From contig OU342636.1 in NCBI GenBank assembly GCA_910589415.1, positions 45,709,735-45,773,734 of the forward strand: a stretch of DNA of 64,000 nucleotides. Direction: 5' to 3'. Below are positions 46,301 to 59,476 of the stretch, one piece after another (positions within the stretch are counted from its first letter, which is position 1; every line of letters starts with the position of its first letter). The position numbers were made by a program, and so were the translations under genes. Under the pieces are notes generated by a model. The model saw nothing but the letters and a program-made list of their open reading frames with translations, did not search any database and was not told where the DNA came from. This stretch comes from Malachius bipustulatus. Taxonomy: Eukaryota; Arthropoda; Insecta; Coleoptera; Melyridae.

Positions 46301-49300
46301 GGTCCAACTGGATTAATTTTCCGACTCATATGGCAATCGACTGTGTTCACACAAAATTACGTCCCGTTCTGAAGACATCGATTTTTCCTGAAAATATGAA
46401 GCTCTGCAAGTTTTTCAGAATTTTTTTTCTCTTCGATTTTGATGAAAATCCCTAGTCAGGCGATAGAAAGTGCGAGAAGTTCAGAACTGTAAGTGGTTTT
46501 TCTGTAGCTCTCCCCGTTTTTGAGATATGACCGTTTAAATTTGAAAATTTGCAAATTTTTTAGCTTTTCAAAATTTTTGATCTCGTTTTGTGAAAAAACT
46601 GAGGACTTTACGGTCCAACTGGATTAATTTTCCGACTCATATGGCAATCGACTGTGTGCACACAAAATTACGTCCCGTTCTGAAGACATCGATTTTTCCT
46701 GTAAATATGAAGCTCTGCAAGTTTTTCAGAATTTTTTTTCTCTTCGATTTTGATGAAAATACCTAGTCAGGCGATAGAAAGTGCGAGAAGTTCAGAACTG
46801 TAAGTGGTTTTTCTGTAGCTCTCCCCGTTTTGAAGATATGACCGTTTAAATTTGAAAATTTGCAATTTTTTTAGCTTTTCAAAATTTTTGATCTCGTTTT
46901 GTGAAAAAATTGAGGACTTTACGGTCCAACTGGATTAATTTTCCGACTCATATGTCAGTCGACTGTGTTCACACAAAATTACGCCCCGTTCTGAAGACAT
47001 CGATTTTTCCTGAAAATATGAAGCTCTGCAAATTTTTCAGATTTTTTTTTCTCTTCGATTTTGATGAAAATCTCTAGTCAAGCGATAGAAAGTGCGAGAA
47101 GTTCAGAACTGTAAGTGGTTTTTCTGTAGCTCTCCCCGTTTTTGAGATATGACCGTTTAAATTTGAAAATTTGCAAATTTTTTAGCTTTTCAAAATTTTT
47201 GATCTCGTTTTGTGAAAAAACTGAGGACTTTACGGTCCAACTGGATTAATTTTCCGACTCATATGGCAATCGACTGTGTTCACACAAAATTACGTCCCGT
47301 TCTGAAGACATCGATTTTTCCTGAAAATATGAAGCTCTGAAAATTTTTCAGATTTTTTTTTCTCTTCGATTTTGATGAAAATCCCTAGTCAGGCGATAGA
47401 AAGTGCGAGAAGTTCAGAACTGTAAGTGGTTTTTCTGTAGCTCTCCCCGTTTTTGAGATATGACCGTTTAAATTTGAAAATTTGCAAATTTTTTAGCTTT
47501 TAAAAATTTTTGATCTCGTTTTGTGAAAAAACTGAGGACTTTACGGTCCAACTGGATTAATTTTCCGACTCATATGGCAATCGACTGTGTTCACACAAAA
47601 TTACGTCCCGTTCTGAAGACATCGATTTTTCCTGAAAATATGAAGCTCTGCAAGTTTTTCAGAATTTTTTTTCTCTTCGATTTTGATGAAAATCTCTAGT
47701 CAGGCGATAGAAAGTGCGAGAAGTTTAGAACTGTAAGTGGTTTTTCTGTAGCTCTCCCCGTTTTTGAGATATGACCGTTTAAATTTGAAAATTTGCAAAT
47801 TTTTTAGCTTTTCAAAATTTTTGATCTCGTTTTGTTAAAAAATTGAGGACTTTACGCTCCAACTGGATTAATTTTCCGACTCATATGGCAGTCGACTGTG
47901 TTCACACAAAATTACGCCCCGTTCTGAAGACATCGATTTTTCCTGAAAATATGAAGCTCTGCACATTTTTCAGATTTTTTTTTCTCTTCGATTTTGATGA
48001 AAATCTCTAGTCAGGCGATAGAAAGTGCGAGAAGTTCAGAACTGTAAGTGGTTTTTCTGTAGCTCTCCCCGTTTTTGAGATATGACCGTTTAAATTTGAA
48101 AATTTGCAAATTTTTTAGCTTTTCAAAATTTTTGATCTCGTTTTGTTAAAAAATTGAGGACTTTACGGTCCAACTGGATTAATTTTCCGACTCATATGGC
48201 AGTCGACTGTGTTCACACAAAATTACGCCCCGTTCTGAAGACATCGATTTTTCCTGAAAATATGAAGCTCTGCAAATTTTTCAGATTTTTTTTCTCTTCG
48301 ATTTTGATGAAAATCTCTAGTCAGGCGATAGAAAGTGCGAGAAGTTCAGAACTGTAAGTGGTTTTTCTGTAGCTCTCCCCGTTTTTGAGATATGACCGTT
48401 TAAATTTGAAAATTTGCAAATTTTTTAGCTTTTCAAAATTTTTGATCTCGTTTTGTGAAAAAACTGAGGACTTTACGGTCCAACTGGATTAATTTTCCGA
48501 CTCATATGGCAATCGACTGTGTTCACACAAAATTACGTCCCGTTCTGAAGACATCGATTTTTCCTGAAAATATGAAGCTCTGCAAGTTTTTCAGAATTTT
48601 TTTTCTCTTCGATTCTGATGAAAATCCCTAGTCAGGCGATAGAAAGTGCGAGAAGCTCAGAACTGTAAGTGGTTTTTCTGTAGCTCTCCCCGTTTTTGAG
48701 ATATGACCGTTTAAATTTGAAAATTTGCAAATTTTTTAGCTTTTCAAAATTTTTGATCTCGTTTTGTGAAAAAACTGAGGACTTTACGGTCCAACTGGAT
48801 TAATTTTCCGACTCATATGCCAATCGACTGTGTTCACACAAAATTACGTCCCGTTCTGAAGACATCGATTTTTCCTGAAAATATGAAGCTCTGCAAGTTT
48901 TTCAGAATTTTTTTTCTCTTCGATTTTGATGAAAATCCCTAGTCAGGCGATAGAAAGTGCGAGAAGTTCAGAACTGTAAGTGGTTTTTCTGTAGCTCTCC
49001 CCGTTTTTGAGATATGATCGTTTAAATTTGAAAATTTGCAAATTTTTTAGCTTTTCAAAATTTTTGATCTCGTTTTGTGAAAAAACTGAGGACTTTACGG
49101 TCCAACTGGATTAATTTTCCGACTCATATGTCAATCGACTGTGTTCACACAAAATTACGTCCCGTTCTGAAGACATCGATTTTTCCTGAAAATATGAAGC
49201 TCTGCAAGTTTTTCAGAATTTTTTTTCTCTTCGATTTTGATGAAAATCTCTAGTCAGGCGATAGAAAGTGCGAGAAGTTCAGAACTGTAAGTGGTTTTTC

Positions 49301-52300
49301 TGTAGCTCTCCCCGTTTTTGAGATATGACCGTTTAAATTTGAAAATTTGCAAATTTTTTAGCTTTTCAAAATTTTTGATCTCGTTTTGTGAAAAAACTGA
49401 GGACTTTACGGTCCAACTGGATTAATTTTCCGACTCATATGGCAGTCGACTGTGTTCACACAAAATTACGCCCCGTTCTGAAGACATCGATTTTTCCTGA
49501 AAATATGAAGCTCTGCAAATTTTTAAGATTTTTTTTTCTCTTCGATTTTGATGAAAATCTCTAGTCAGGCGATAGAAAGTGCGAGAAGTTCAGAACTGTA
49601 AGTGGTTTTTCTGTAGCTCTCCCCGTTTTTGAGATATGACCGTTTAAATTTGAAAATTTGCAAATTTTTTAGCTTTTCAAAATTTTTGATCTCGTTTTGT
49701 GAAAAAACTGAGGACTTTACGGTCCAACTGGATTAATTTTCCGACTCATATGGCAATCGACTGTGTTCACACAAAATTACGTCCCGTTCTGAAGACATCG
49801 ATTTTTCCTGAAAATATGAAGCTCTGCAAGTTTTTCAGAATTTTTTTTCTCTTCGATTTTGATGAAAATCCCTAGTCAGGCGATAGAAAGTGCGAGAAGT
49901 TCAGAACTGTAAGTGGTTTTTCTGTAGCTCTCCCCGTTTTTGAGATATGACCGTTTAAATTTGAAAATTTGCAAATTTTTTAGCTTTTCAAAATTTTTGA
50001 TCTCGTTTTGTGAAAAAACTGAGGACTTTACGGTCCAACTGGATTAATTTTCCGACTCATATGGCAATCGACTGTGTTCACACAAAATTACGTCCCGTTC
50101 TGAAGACATCGATTTTTCCTGAAAATATGAAGCTCTGCAAGTTTTTCAGAATTTTTTTTCTCTTCGATTTTGATGAAAATCCCTAGTCAGGCGATAGAAA
50201 GTGCGAGAAGTTCAGAACTGTAAGTGGTTTTTCTGTAGCACTCCCCGTTTTGAAGATATGACCGTTTAAATTTGAAAATTTGCAATTTTTTTAGCTTTTC
50301 AAAATTTTTGATCTCGTTTTGTGAAAAAATTGAGGACTTTACGGTCCAACTGGATTAATTTTCCGACTCATATGTCAGTCGACTGTGTTCACACAAAATT
50401 ACGCCCCGTTCTGAAGACATCGATTTTTCCTGAAAATATGAAGCTCTGCAAATTTTTCAGATTTTTTTTTCTCTTCGATTTTGATGAAAATCCCTAGTCA
50501 GGCGATAGAAAGTGCGAGAAGTTCAGAACTGTAAGTGGTTTTTCTGTAGCTCTCCCCGTTTTTGAGATATGACCGTTTAAATTTGAAAATTTGCAATTTT
50601 TTTAGCTTTTCAAAATTTTTGATCTCGTTTTGTGAAAAAACTGAGGACTTTACGGTCCAACTGGATTAATTTTCCGACTTATATGGCAATCGACTGTGTT
50701 CACACAAAATTACGTCCCGTTCTGAAGACATCGATTTTTCCTGAAAATATGAAGCTCTGCAAATTTTTCAGATTTTTTTTCTCTTCGATTTTGATGAAAA
50801 TCTCTAGTCAGGCGATAGAAAGTGCGAGAAGTTCAGAACTGTAAGTGGTTTTTCTGTAGCTCTCCCCGTTTTTGAGATATGACCGTTTAAATTTGAAAAT
50901 TTGCAAATTTTTTAGCTTTTCAAAATTTTTGATCTCGTTTTGTGAAAAAACTGAGGACTTTACGGTCCAACTGGATTAATTTTCCGACTCATATGGCAAT
51001 CGACTGTGTTCACACAAAATTACGTCCCGTTCTGAAGACATCGATTTTTCCTGAAAATATGAAGCTCTGCAAGTTTTTCAGAATTTTTTTTCTCTTCGAT
51101 TCTGATGAAAATCCCTAGTCAGGCGATAGAAAGTGCGAGAAGCTCAGAACTGTAAGTGGTTTTTCTGTAGCTCTCCCCGTTTTTGAGATATGACCGTTTA
51201 AATTTGAAAATTTGCAAATTTTTTAGCTTTTCAAAATTTTTGATCTCGTTTTGTGAAAAAACTGAGGACTTTACGGTCCAACTGGATTAATTTTCCGACT
51301 CATATGCCAATCGACTGTGTTCACACAAAATTACGTCCCGTTCTGAAGACATCGATTTTTCCTGAAAATATGAAGCTCTGCAAGTTTTTCAGAATTTTTT
51401 TTCTCTTCGATTTTGATGAAAATCCCTAGTCAGGCGATAGAAAGTGCGAGAAGTTCAGAACTGTAAGTGGTTTTTCTGTAGCTCTCCCCGTTTTTGAGAT
51501 ATGACCGTTTAAATTTGAAAATTTGCAAATTTTTTAGCTTTTCAAAATTTTTGATCTCGTTTTGTGAAAAAACTGAGGACTTTACGGTCCAACTGGATTA
51601 ATTTTCCGACTCATATGGCAATCGACTGTGTTCACACAAAATTACGTCCCGTTCTGAAGACATCGATTTTTCCTGTAAATATGAAGCTCTGCAAGTTTTT
51701 CAGAATTTTTTTTCTCTTCGATTTTGATGAAAATCCCTAGTCAGGCGATAGAAAGTGCGAGAAGTTCAGAACTGTAAGTGGTTTTTCTGTAGCACTCCCC
51801 GTTTTGAAGATATGACCGTTTAAATTTGAAAATTTGCAATTTTTTTAGCTTTTCAAAATTTTTGATCTCGTTTTGTGAAAAAATTGAGGACTTTACGGTC
51901 CAACTGGATTAATTTTCCGACTCATATGTCAGTCGACTGTGTTCACACAAAATTACGCCCCGTTCTGAAGACATCGATTTTTCCTGAAAATATGAAGCTC
52001 TGCAAATTTTTCAGATTTTTTTTTCTCTTCGATTTTGATGAAAATCCCTAGTCAGGCGATAGAAAGTGCGAGAAGTTCAGAACTGTAAGTGGTTTTTCTG
52101 TAGCTCTCCCCGTTTTTGAGATATGACCGTTTAAATTTGAAAATTTGCAATTTTTTTAGCTTTTCAAAATTTTTGATCTCGTTTTGTGAAAAAACTGAGG
52201 ACTTTACGGTCCAACTGGATTAATTTTCCGACTTATATGGCAATCGACTGTGTTCACACAAAATTACGCCCCGTTCTGAAGACATCGATTTTTCCTGAAA

Positions 52301-55300
52301 ATATGAAGCTCTGCAAGTTTTTCAGAATTTTTTTTCTCTTCGATTTTGATGAAAATCTCTAGTCAGGCGATAGAAAGTGCGAGAAGTTCAGAACTGTAAG
52401 TGGTTTTTCTGTAGCTCTCCCCGTTTTTGAGATATGACCGTTTAAATTTGAAAATTTGCAAATTTTTTAGCTTTTCAAAATTTTTGATCTCGTTTTGTGA
52501 AAAAACTGAGGACTTTACGGTCCAACTGGATTAATTTTCCGACTCATATGGCAATCGACTGTGTTCACACAAAATTACGCCCCGTTCTGAAGACATCGAT
52601 TTTTCCTGAAAATATGAAGCTCTGCAAGTTTTTCAGAATTTTTTTTCTCTTCGATTTTGATGAAAATCCCTAGTTAGGCGATAGAAAGTGCGAGAAGTTC
52701 AGAACTGTAAGTGGTTTTTCTGTAGCTCTCCCCGTTTTTGAGATATGACCGTTTAAATTTGAAAATTTGCAAATTTTTTAGCTTTTCAAAATTTTTGATC
52801 TCGTTTTGTGAAAAAACTGAGGACTTTACGGTCCAACTGGATTAATTTTCCGACTCATATGGCAATCGACTGTGTTCACACAAAATTACGTCCCGTTCTG
52901 AAGACATCGATTTTTCCTGAAAATATGAAGCTCTGCAAGTTTTTCAGAATTTTTTTTCTCTTCGATTTTGATGAAAATCCCTAGTCAGGCGATAGAAAGT
53001 GCGAGAAGTTTAGAACTGTAAGTGGTTTTTCTGTAGCTCTCCCCGTTTTTGAGATATGACCGTTTAAATTTGAAAATTTGCAAATTTTTTAGCTTTTCAA
53101 AATTTTTGATCTCGTTTTGTGAAAAAACTGAGGACTTTACGGTCCAACTGGATTAATTTTCCGACTCATATGGCAATCGACTGTGTTCACACAAAATTAC
53201 GTCCCGTTCTGAAGACATCGATTTTTCCTGAAAATATGAAGCTCTGCAAGTTTTTCAGAATTTTTTTTCTCTTCGATTTTGATGAAAATCCCTAGTCAGG
53301 CGATAGAAAGTGCGAGAAGTTCAGAACTGAAAGTGGCTTTTCTGTAGCTCTCCCCGTTTTCAAGATATGACCGTTTAAATTTGAAAATTTGCAAATTTTT
53401 TAGCTTTTCAAAATTTTTGATCTCGTTTTGTGAAAAAACTGAGGACTTTACGGTCCAACTGGATTAATTTTCCGACTCATATGGCAATCGACTGTGTTCA
53501 CACAAAATTACGTCCCGTTCTGAAGACATCGATTTTTCCTGAAAATATGAAGCTCTGCAAGTTTTTCAGAATTTTTTTTCTCTTCGATTTTGATGAAAAT
53601 CCCTAGTCAGGCGATAGAAAGTGCGAGAAGTTCAGAACTGTAAGTGGTTTTTCTGTAGCTCGCCCCGTTTTCAAGATATGACCGTTTAAATTTGAAAATT
53701 TGCAATTTTTTTAGCTTTTCAAAATTTTTGATCTCGTTTTGTGAAAAAATTGAGGACTTTACGGTCCAACTGGATTAATTTTCCGACTCATATGTCAGTC
53801 GACTGTGTTCACACAAAATTACGCCCCGTTCTGAAGACATCGATTTTTCCTGAAAATATGAAGCTCTGCAAATTTTTCAGATTTTTTTTTCTCTTCGATT
53901 TTGATGAAAATCTCTAGTCAGGCGATAGAAAGTGCGAGAAGTTCAGAACTGTAAGTGGTTTTTCTGTAGCTCTCCCCGTTTTTGAGATATGACCGTTTAA
54001 ATTTGAAAATTTGCAAATTTTTTAGCTTTTCAAAATTTTTGATCTCGTTTTGTGAAAAAACTGAGGACTTTACGGTCCAACTGGATTAATTTTCCGACTC
54101 ATATGGCAATCGACTGTGTTCACACAAAATTACGTCCCGTTCTGAAGACATCGATTTTTCCTGAAAATATGAAGCTCTGCAAGTTTTTCAGAATTTTTTT
54201 TCTCTTCGATTTTGATGAAAATCCCTAGTCAGGCGATAGAAAGTGCGAGAAGTTCAGAACTGTAAGTGGTTTTTCTGTAGCTCTCCCCGTTTTTGAGATA
54301 TGACCGTTTAAATTTGAAAATTTGCAAATTTTTTAGCTTTTCAAAATTTTTGATCTCGTTTTGTGAAAAAACTGAGGACTTTACGGTCCAACTGGATTAA
54401 CTTTCCGACTCATATGGCAATCGACTGTGTTCACACAAAATTACGTCCCGTTCTGAAGACATCGATTTTTCCTGAAAATATGAAGCTCTGCAAATTTTTC
54501 AGATTTTTTTTTCTCTTCGATTTTGATGAAAATCTCTAGTCAAGCGATAGAAAGTGCGAGAAGTTCAGAACTGTAAGTGGTTTTTCTGTAGCTCTCCCCG
54601 TTTTTGAGATATGACCGTTTAAATTTGAAAATTTGCAAATTTTTTAGCTTTTCAAAATTTTTGATCTCGTTTTGTGAAAAAACTGAGGACTTTACGGTCC
54701 AACTGGATTAACTTTCCGACTCATATGGCAATCGACTGTGTTCACACAAAATTACGTCCCGTTCTGAAGACATCGATTTTTCCTGAAAATATGAAGCTCT
54801 GCAAATTTTTCAGATTTTTTTTCTCTTCGATTTTGATGAAAATCCCTAGTCAGGCGATAGAAAGTGCGAGAAGTTCAGAACTGTAAGTGGTTTTTCTGTA
54901 GCTCTCCCCGTTTTTGAGATATGACCGTTTAAATTTGAAAATTTGCAAATTTTTTAGCTTTTCAAAATTTTTGATCTCGTTTTGTGGAAAAACTGAGGAC
55001 TTTACGGTCCAACTGGATTAATTTTCCGACTTATATGGCAATCGACTGTGTTCACACAAAATTACGTCCCGTTCTGAAGACATCGATTTTTCCTGAAAAT
55101 ATGAAGCTCTGCAAGTTTTTCAGAATTTTTTTTCTCTTCGATTTTGATGAAAATCTCTAGTCAGGCGATAGAAAGTGCGAGAAGTTCAGAACTGTAAGTG
55201 GTTTTTCTGTAGCTCTCCCCGTTTTTGAGATATGACCGTTTAAATTTGAAAATTTGAAAATTTTTTAGCTTTTCAAAATTTTTGATCTCGTTTTGTGAAA

Positions 55301-58300
55301 AAACTGAGGACTTTACGGTCCAACTGGATTAATTTTCCGACTCATATGGCAATCGACTGTGTTCACAGAAAATTACGTCCCGTTCTGAAGACATCGATTT
55401 TTCCTGAAAATATGAAGCTCTGCAAGTTTTTCAGAATTTTTTTTCTCTTCGATTTTGATGAAAATCCCTAGTTAGGCGATAGAAAGTGCGAGAAGTTCAG
55501 AACTGTAAGTGGTTTTTCTGTAGCTCTCCCCGTTTTTGAGATATGACCGTTTAAATTTGAAAATTTGCAATTTTTTTAGCTTTTCAAAATTTTTGATCTC
55601 GTTTTGTGAAAAAACTGAGGACTTTACGGTCCAACTGGATTAATTTTCCGACTTATATGGCAATCGACTGTGTTCACACAAAATTACGTCCCGTTCTGAA
55701 GACATCGATTTTTCCTGAAAATATGAAGCTCTGCAAATTTTTCAGAATTTTTTTTCTCTTCGATTTTGATGAAAATCTCTAGTCAGGCGATAGAAAGTGC
55801 GAGAAGTTCAGAACTGTAAGTGGTTTTTCTGTAGCTCTCCCCGTTTTTGAGATATGACCGTTTAAATTTGAAAATTTGCAAATTTTTTAGCTTTTCAAAA
55901 TTTTTGATCTCGTTTTGTGAAAAAACTGAGGACTTTACGGTCCAACTGGATTAATTTTCCGACTCATATGGCAATCGACTGTGTTCACACAAAATTACGT
56001 CCCGTTCTGAAGACATCGATTTTTCCTGAAAATATGAAGCTCTGCAAGTTTTTCAGAATTTTTTTTCTCTTCGATTTTGATGAAAATCCCTAGTTAGGCG
56101 ATAGAAAGTGCGAGAAGTTCAGAACTGTAAGTGGTTTTTCTGTAGCTCTCCCCGTTTTTGAGATATGACCGTTTAAATTTGAAAATTTGCAAATTTTTTA
56201 GCTTTTCAAAATTTTTGATCTCGTTTTGTGAAAAAACTGAGGACTTTACGGTCCAACTGGATTAATTTTCCGACTCATATGGCAGTCGACTGTGTTCACA
56301 CAAAATTACGTCCCGTTCTGAAGACATCGATTTTTCCTGAAAATATGAAGCTCTGCAAGTTTTTCAGAATTTTTTTTCTCTTCGATTTTGATGAAAATCC
56401 CTAGTCAGGCGATAGAAAGTGCGAGAAGTTTAGAACTGTAAGTGGTTTTTCTGTAGCTCTCCCCGTTTTTGAGATATGACCGTTTAAATTTGAAAATTTG
56501 CAAATTTTTTAGCTTTTCAAAATTTTTGATCTCGTTTTGTGAAAAAACTGAGGACTTTACGGTCCAACTGGATTAATTTTCCGACTCATATGGCAATCGA
56601 CTGTGTTCACACAAAATTACGTCCCGTTCTGAAGACATCGATTTTTCCTGAAAATATGAAGCTCTGCAAGTTTTTCAGAATTTTTTTTCTCTTCGATTTT
56701 GATGAAAATCCCTAGTCAGGCGATAGAAAGTGCGAGAAGTTCAGAACTGAAAGTGGCTTTTCTGTAGCTCTCCCCGTTTTCAAGATATGACCGTTTAAAT
56801 TTGAAAATTTGCAAATTTTTTAGCTTTTCAAAATTTTTGATCTCGTTTTGTGAAAAAACTGAGGACTTTACGGTCCAACTGGATTAATTTTCCGACTCAT
56901 ATGGCAATCGACTGTGTTCACACAAAATTACGTCCCGTTCTGAAGACATCGATTTTTCCTGAAAATATGAAGCTCTGCAAGTTTTTCAGAATTTTTTTTC
57001 TCTTCGATTTTGATGAAAATCCCTAGTCAGGCGATAGAAAGTGCGAGAAGTTCAGAACTGTAAGTGGTTTTTCTGTAGCTCTCCCCGTTTTTGAGATATG
57101 ACCGTTTAAATTTGAAAATTTGCAAATTTTTTAGCTTTTCAAAATTTTTGATCTCGTTTTGTGAAAAAACTGAGGACTTTACGGTCCAACTGGATTAATT
57201 TTCCGACTCATATGGCAATCGACTGTGTTCACACAAAATTACGTCCCGTTCTGAAGACATCGATTTTTCCTGTAAATATGAAGCTCTGCAAGTTTTTCAG
57301 AATTTTTTTTCTCTTCGATTTTGATGAAAATCCCTAGTCAGGCGATAGAAAGTGCGAGAAGTTCAGAACTGTAAGTGGTTTTTCTGTAGCTCGCCCCGTT
57401 TTGAAGATATGACCGTTTAAATTTGAAAATTTGCAATTTTTTTAGCTTTTCAAAATTTTTGATCTCGTTTTGTGAAAAAATTGAGGACTTTACGGTCCAA
57501 CTGGATTAATTTTCCGACTCATATGTCAGTCGACTGTGTTCACACAAAATTACGCCCCGTTCTGAAGACATCGATTTTTCCTGAAAATATGAAGCTCTGA
57601 AAATTTTTCAGATTTTTTTTTCTCTTCGATTTTGATGAAAATCTCTAGTCAGGCGATAGAAAGTGCGAGAAGTTCAGAACTGTAAGTGGTTTTTCTGTAG
57701 CTCTCCCCGTTTTTGAGATATGACCGTTTAAATTTGAAAATTTGCAAATTTTTTAGCTTTTCAAAATTTTTGATCTCGTTTTGTGAAAAAACTGAGGACT
57801 TTACGGTCCAACTGGATTAATTTTCCGACTCATATGGCAATCGACTGTGTTCACACAAAATTACGTCCCGTTCTGAAGACATCGATTTTTCCTGAAAATA
57901 TGAAGCTCTGCAAGTTTTTCAGAATTTTTTTTCTCTTCGATTTTGATGAAAATCCCTAGTCAGGCGATAGAAAGTGCGAGAAGTTCAGAACTGTAAGTGG
58001 TTTTTCTGTAGCTCTCCCCGTTTTTGAGATATGACCGTTTAAATTTGAAAATTTGCAAATTTTTTAGCTTTTCAAAATTTTTGATCTCGTTTTGTGAAAA
58101 AACTGAGGACTTTACGGTCCAACTGGATTAACTTTCCGACTCATATGGCAATCGACTGTGTTCACACAAAATTACGTCCCGTTCTGAAGACATCGATTTT
58201 TCCTGAAAATATGAAGCTCTGCAAATTTTTCAGATTTTTTTTTCTCTTCGATTTTGATGAAAATCCCTAGTCAGGCGATAGAAAGTGCGAGAAGTTCAGA

Positions 58301-59476
58301 ACTGTAAGTGGTTTTTCTGTAAATCTCCCCGTTTTTGAGATATGACCGTTTAAATTTGAAAATTTGCAAATTTTTTAGCTTTTCAAAATTTTTGATCTCG
58401 TTTTGTGAAAAAACTGAGGACTTTACGGTCCAACTGGATTAATTTTCCGACTCATATGTCAGTCGACTGTGTTCACACAAAATTACGCCCCGTTCTGAAG
58501 ACATCGATTTTTCCTGAAAATATGAAGCTCTGCAAATTTTTCAGATTTTTTTTTCTCTTCGATTTTGATGAAAATCTCTAGTCAGGCGATAGAAAGTGCG
58601 AGAAGTTCAGAACTGTAAGTGGTTTTTCTGTAGCTCTCCCCGTTTTTGAGATATGACCGTTTAAATTTGAAAATTTGCAAATTTTTTAGCTTTTCAAAAT
58701 TTTTGATCTCGTTTTGTGAAAAAACTGAGGACTTTACGGTCCAACTGGATTAATTTTCCGACTCATATGGCAATCGACTGTGTTCACACAAAATTACGCC
58801 CCGTTCTGAAGACATCGATTTTTCCTGAAAATATGAAGCTCTGCAAATTTTTCAGATTTTTTTTTCTCTTCGATTTTGATGAAAATCTCTAGTCAAGCGA
58901 TAGAAAGTGCGAGAAGTTCAGAACTGTAAGTGGTTTTTCTGTAGCTCTCCCCGTTTTTGAGATATGACCGTTTAAATTTGAAAATTTGCAAATTTTTTAG
59001 CTTTTCAAAATTTTTGATCTCGTTTTGTGAAAAAACTGAGGACTTTACGGTCCAACTGGATTAACTTTCCGACTCATATGGCAATCGACTGTGTTCACAC
59101 AAAATTACGTCCCGTTCTGAAGACATCGATTTTTCCTGAAAATATGAAGCTCTGCAAATTTTTCAGATTTTTTTTCTCTTCGATTTTGATGAAAATCCCT
59201 AGTCAGGCGATAGAAAGTGCGAGAAGTTCAGAACTGTAAGTGGTTTTTCTGTAGCTCTCCCCGTTTTTGAGATATGACCGTTTAAATTTGAAAATTTGCA
59301 AATTTTTTAGCTTTTCAAAATTTTTGATCTCGTTTTGTGGAAAAACTGAGGACTTTACGGTCCAACTGGATTAATTTTCCGACTTATATGGCAATCGACT
59401 GTGTTCACACAAAATTACGTCCCGTTCTGAAGACATCGATTTTTCCTGAAAATATGAAGCTCTGCAAGTTTTTCAG
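43309..59476 (+). repeat. 16.17-kb tandem duplication, unit 2 (52 monomers)
   Basis: This is a copy of 27,141-43,308 at a constant offset of 16,168-16,169 bp; the one-base shift after about 37.4 kb is a T-tract length change. Differences from unit 1 are few. They include GACTTATATGG at 29,84x against GACTCATATGG at 46,01x; TTTTGAAGAT near 29,417 against TTTTCAAGAT near 45,586; CCTGTAAATATG at 33,95x against CCTGAAAATATG at 50,12x; GTTTAGAACTG at 30,00x against GTTCAGAACTG at 46,16x; and GATTTTGATG at 32,44x against GATTCTGATG at 48,61x. After about 59,477-59,531 the array continues with GCGAGAAG, the pre-duplication right flank. Confidence 0.95.

Noticed and set aside
27141..59476. The 16-kb duplication as a pure assembly artefact
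   Set aside because: The two units differ at several sites, including substitutions shared with other monomers and not at the partner position. An exact copy error would not produce that. It still needs read-level confirmation.
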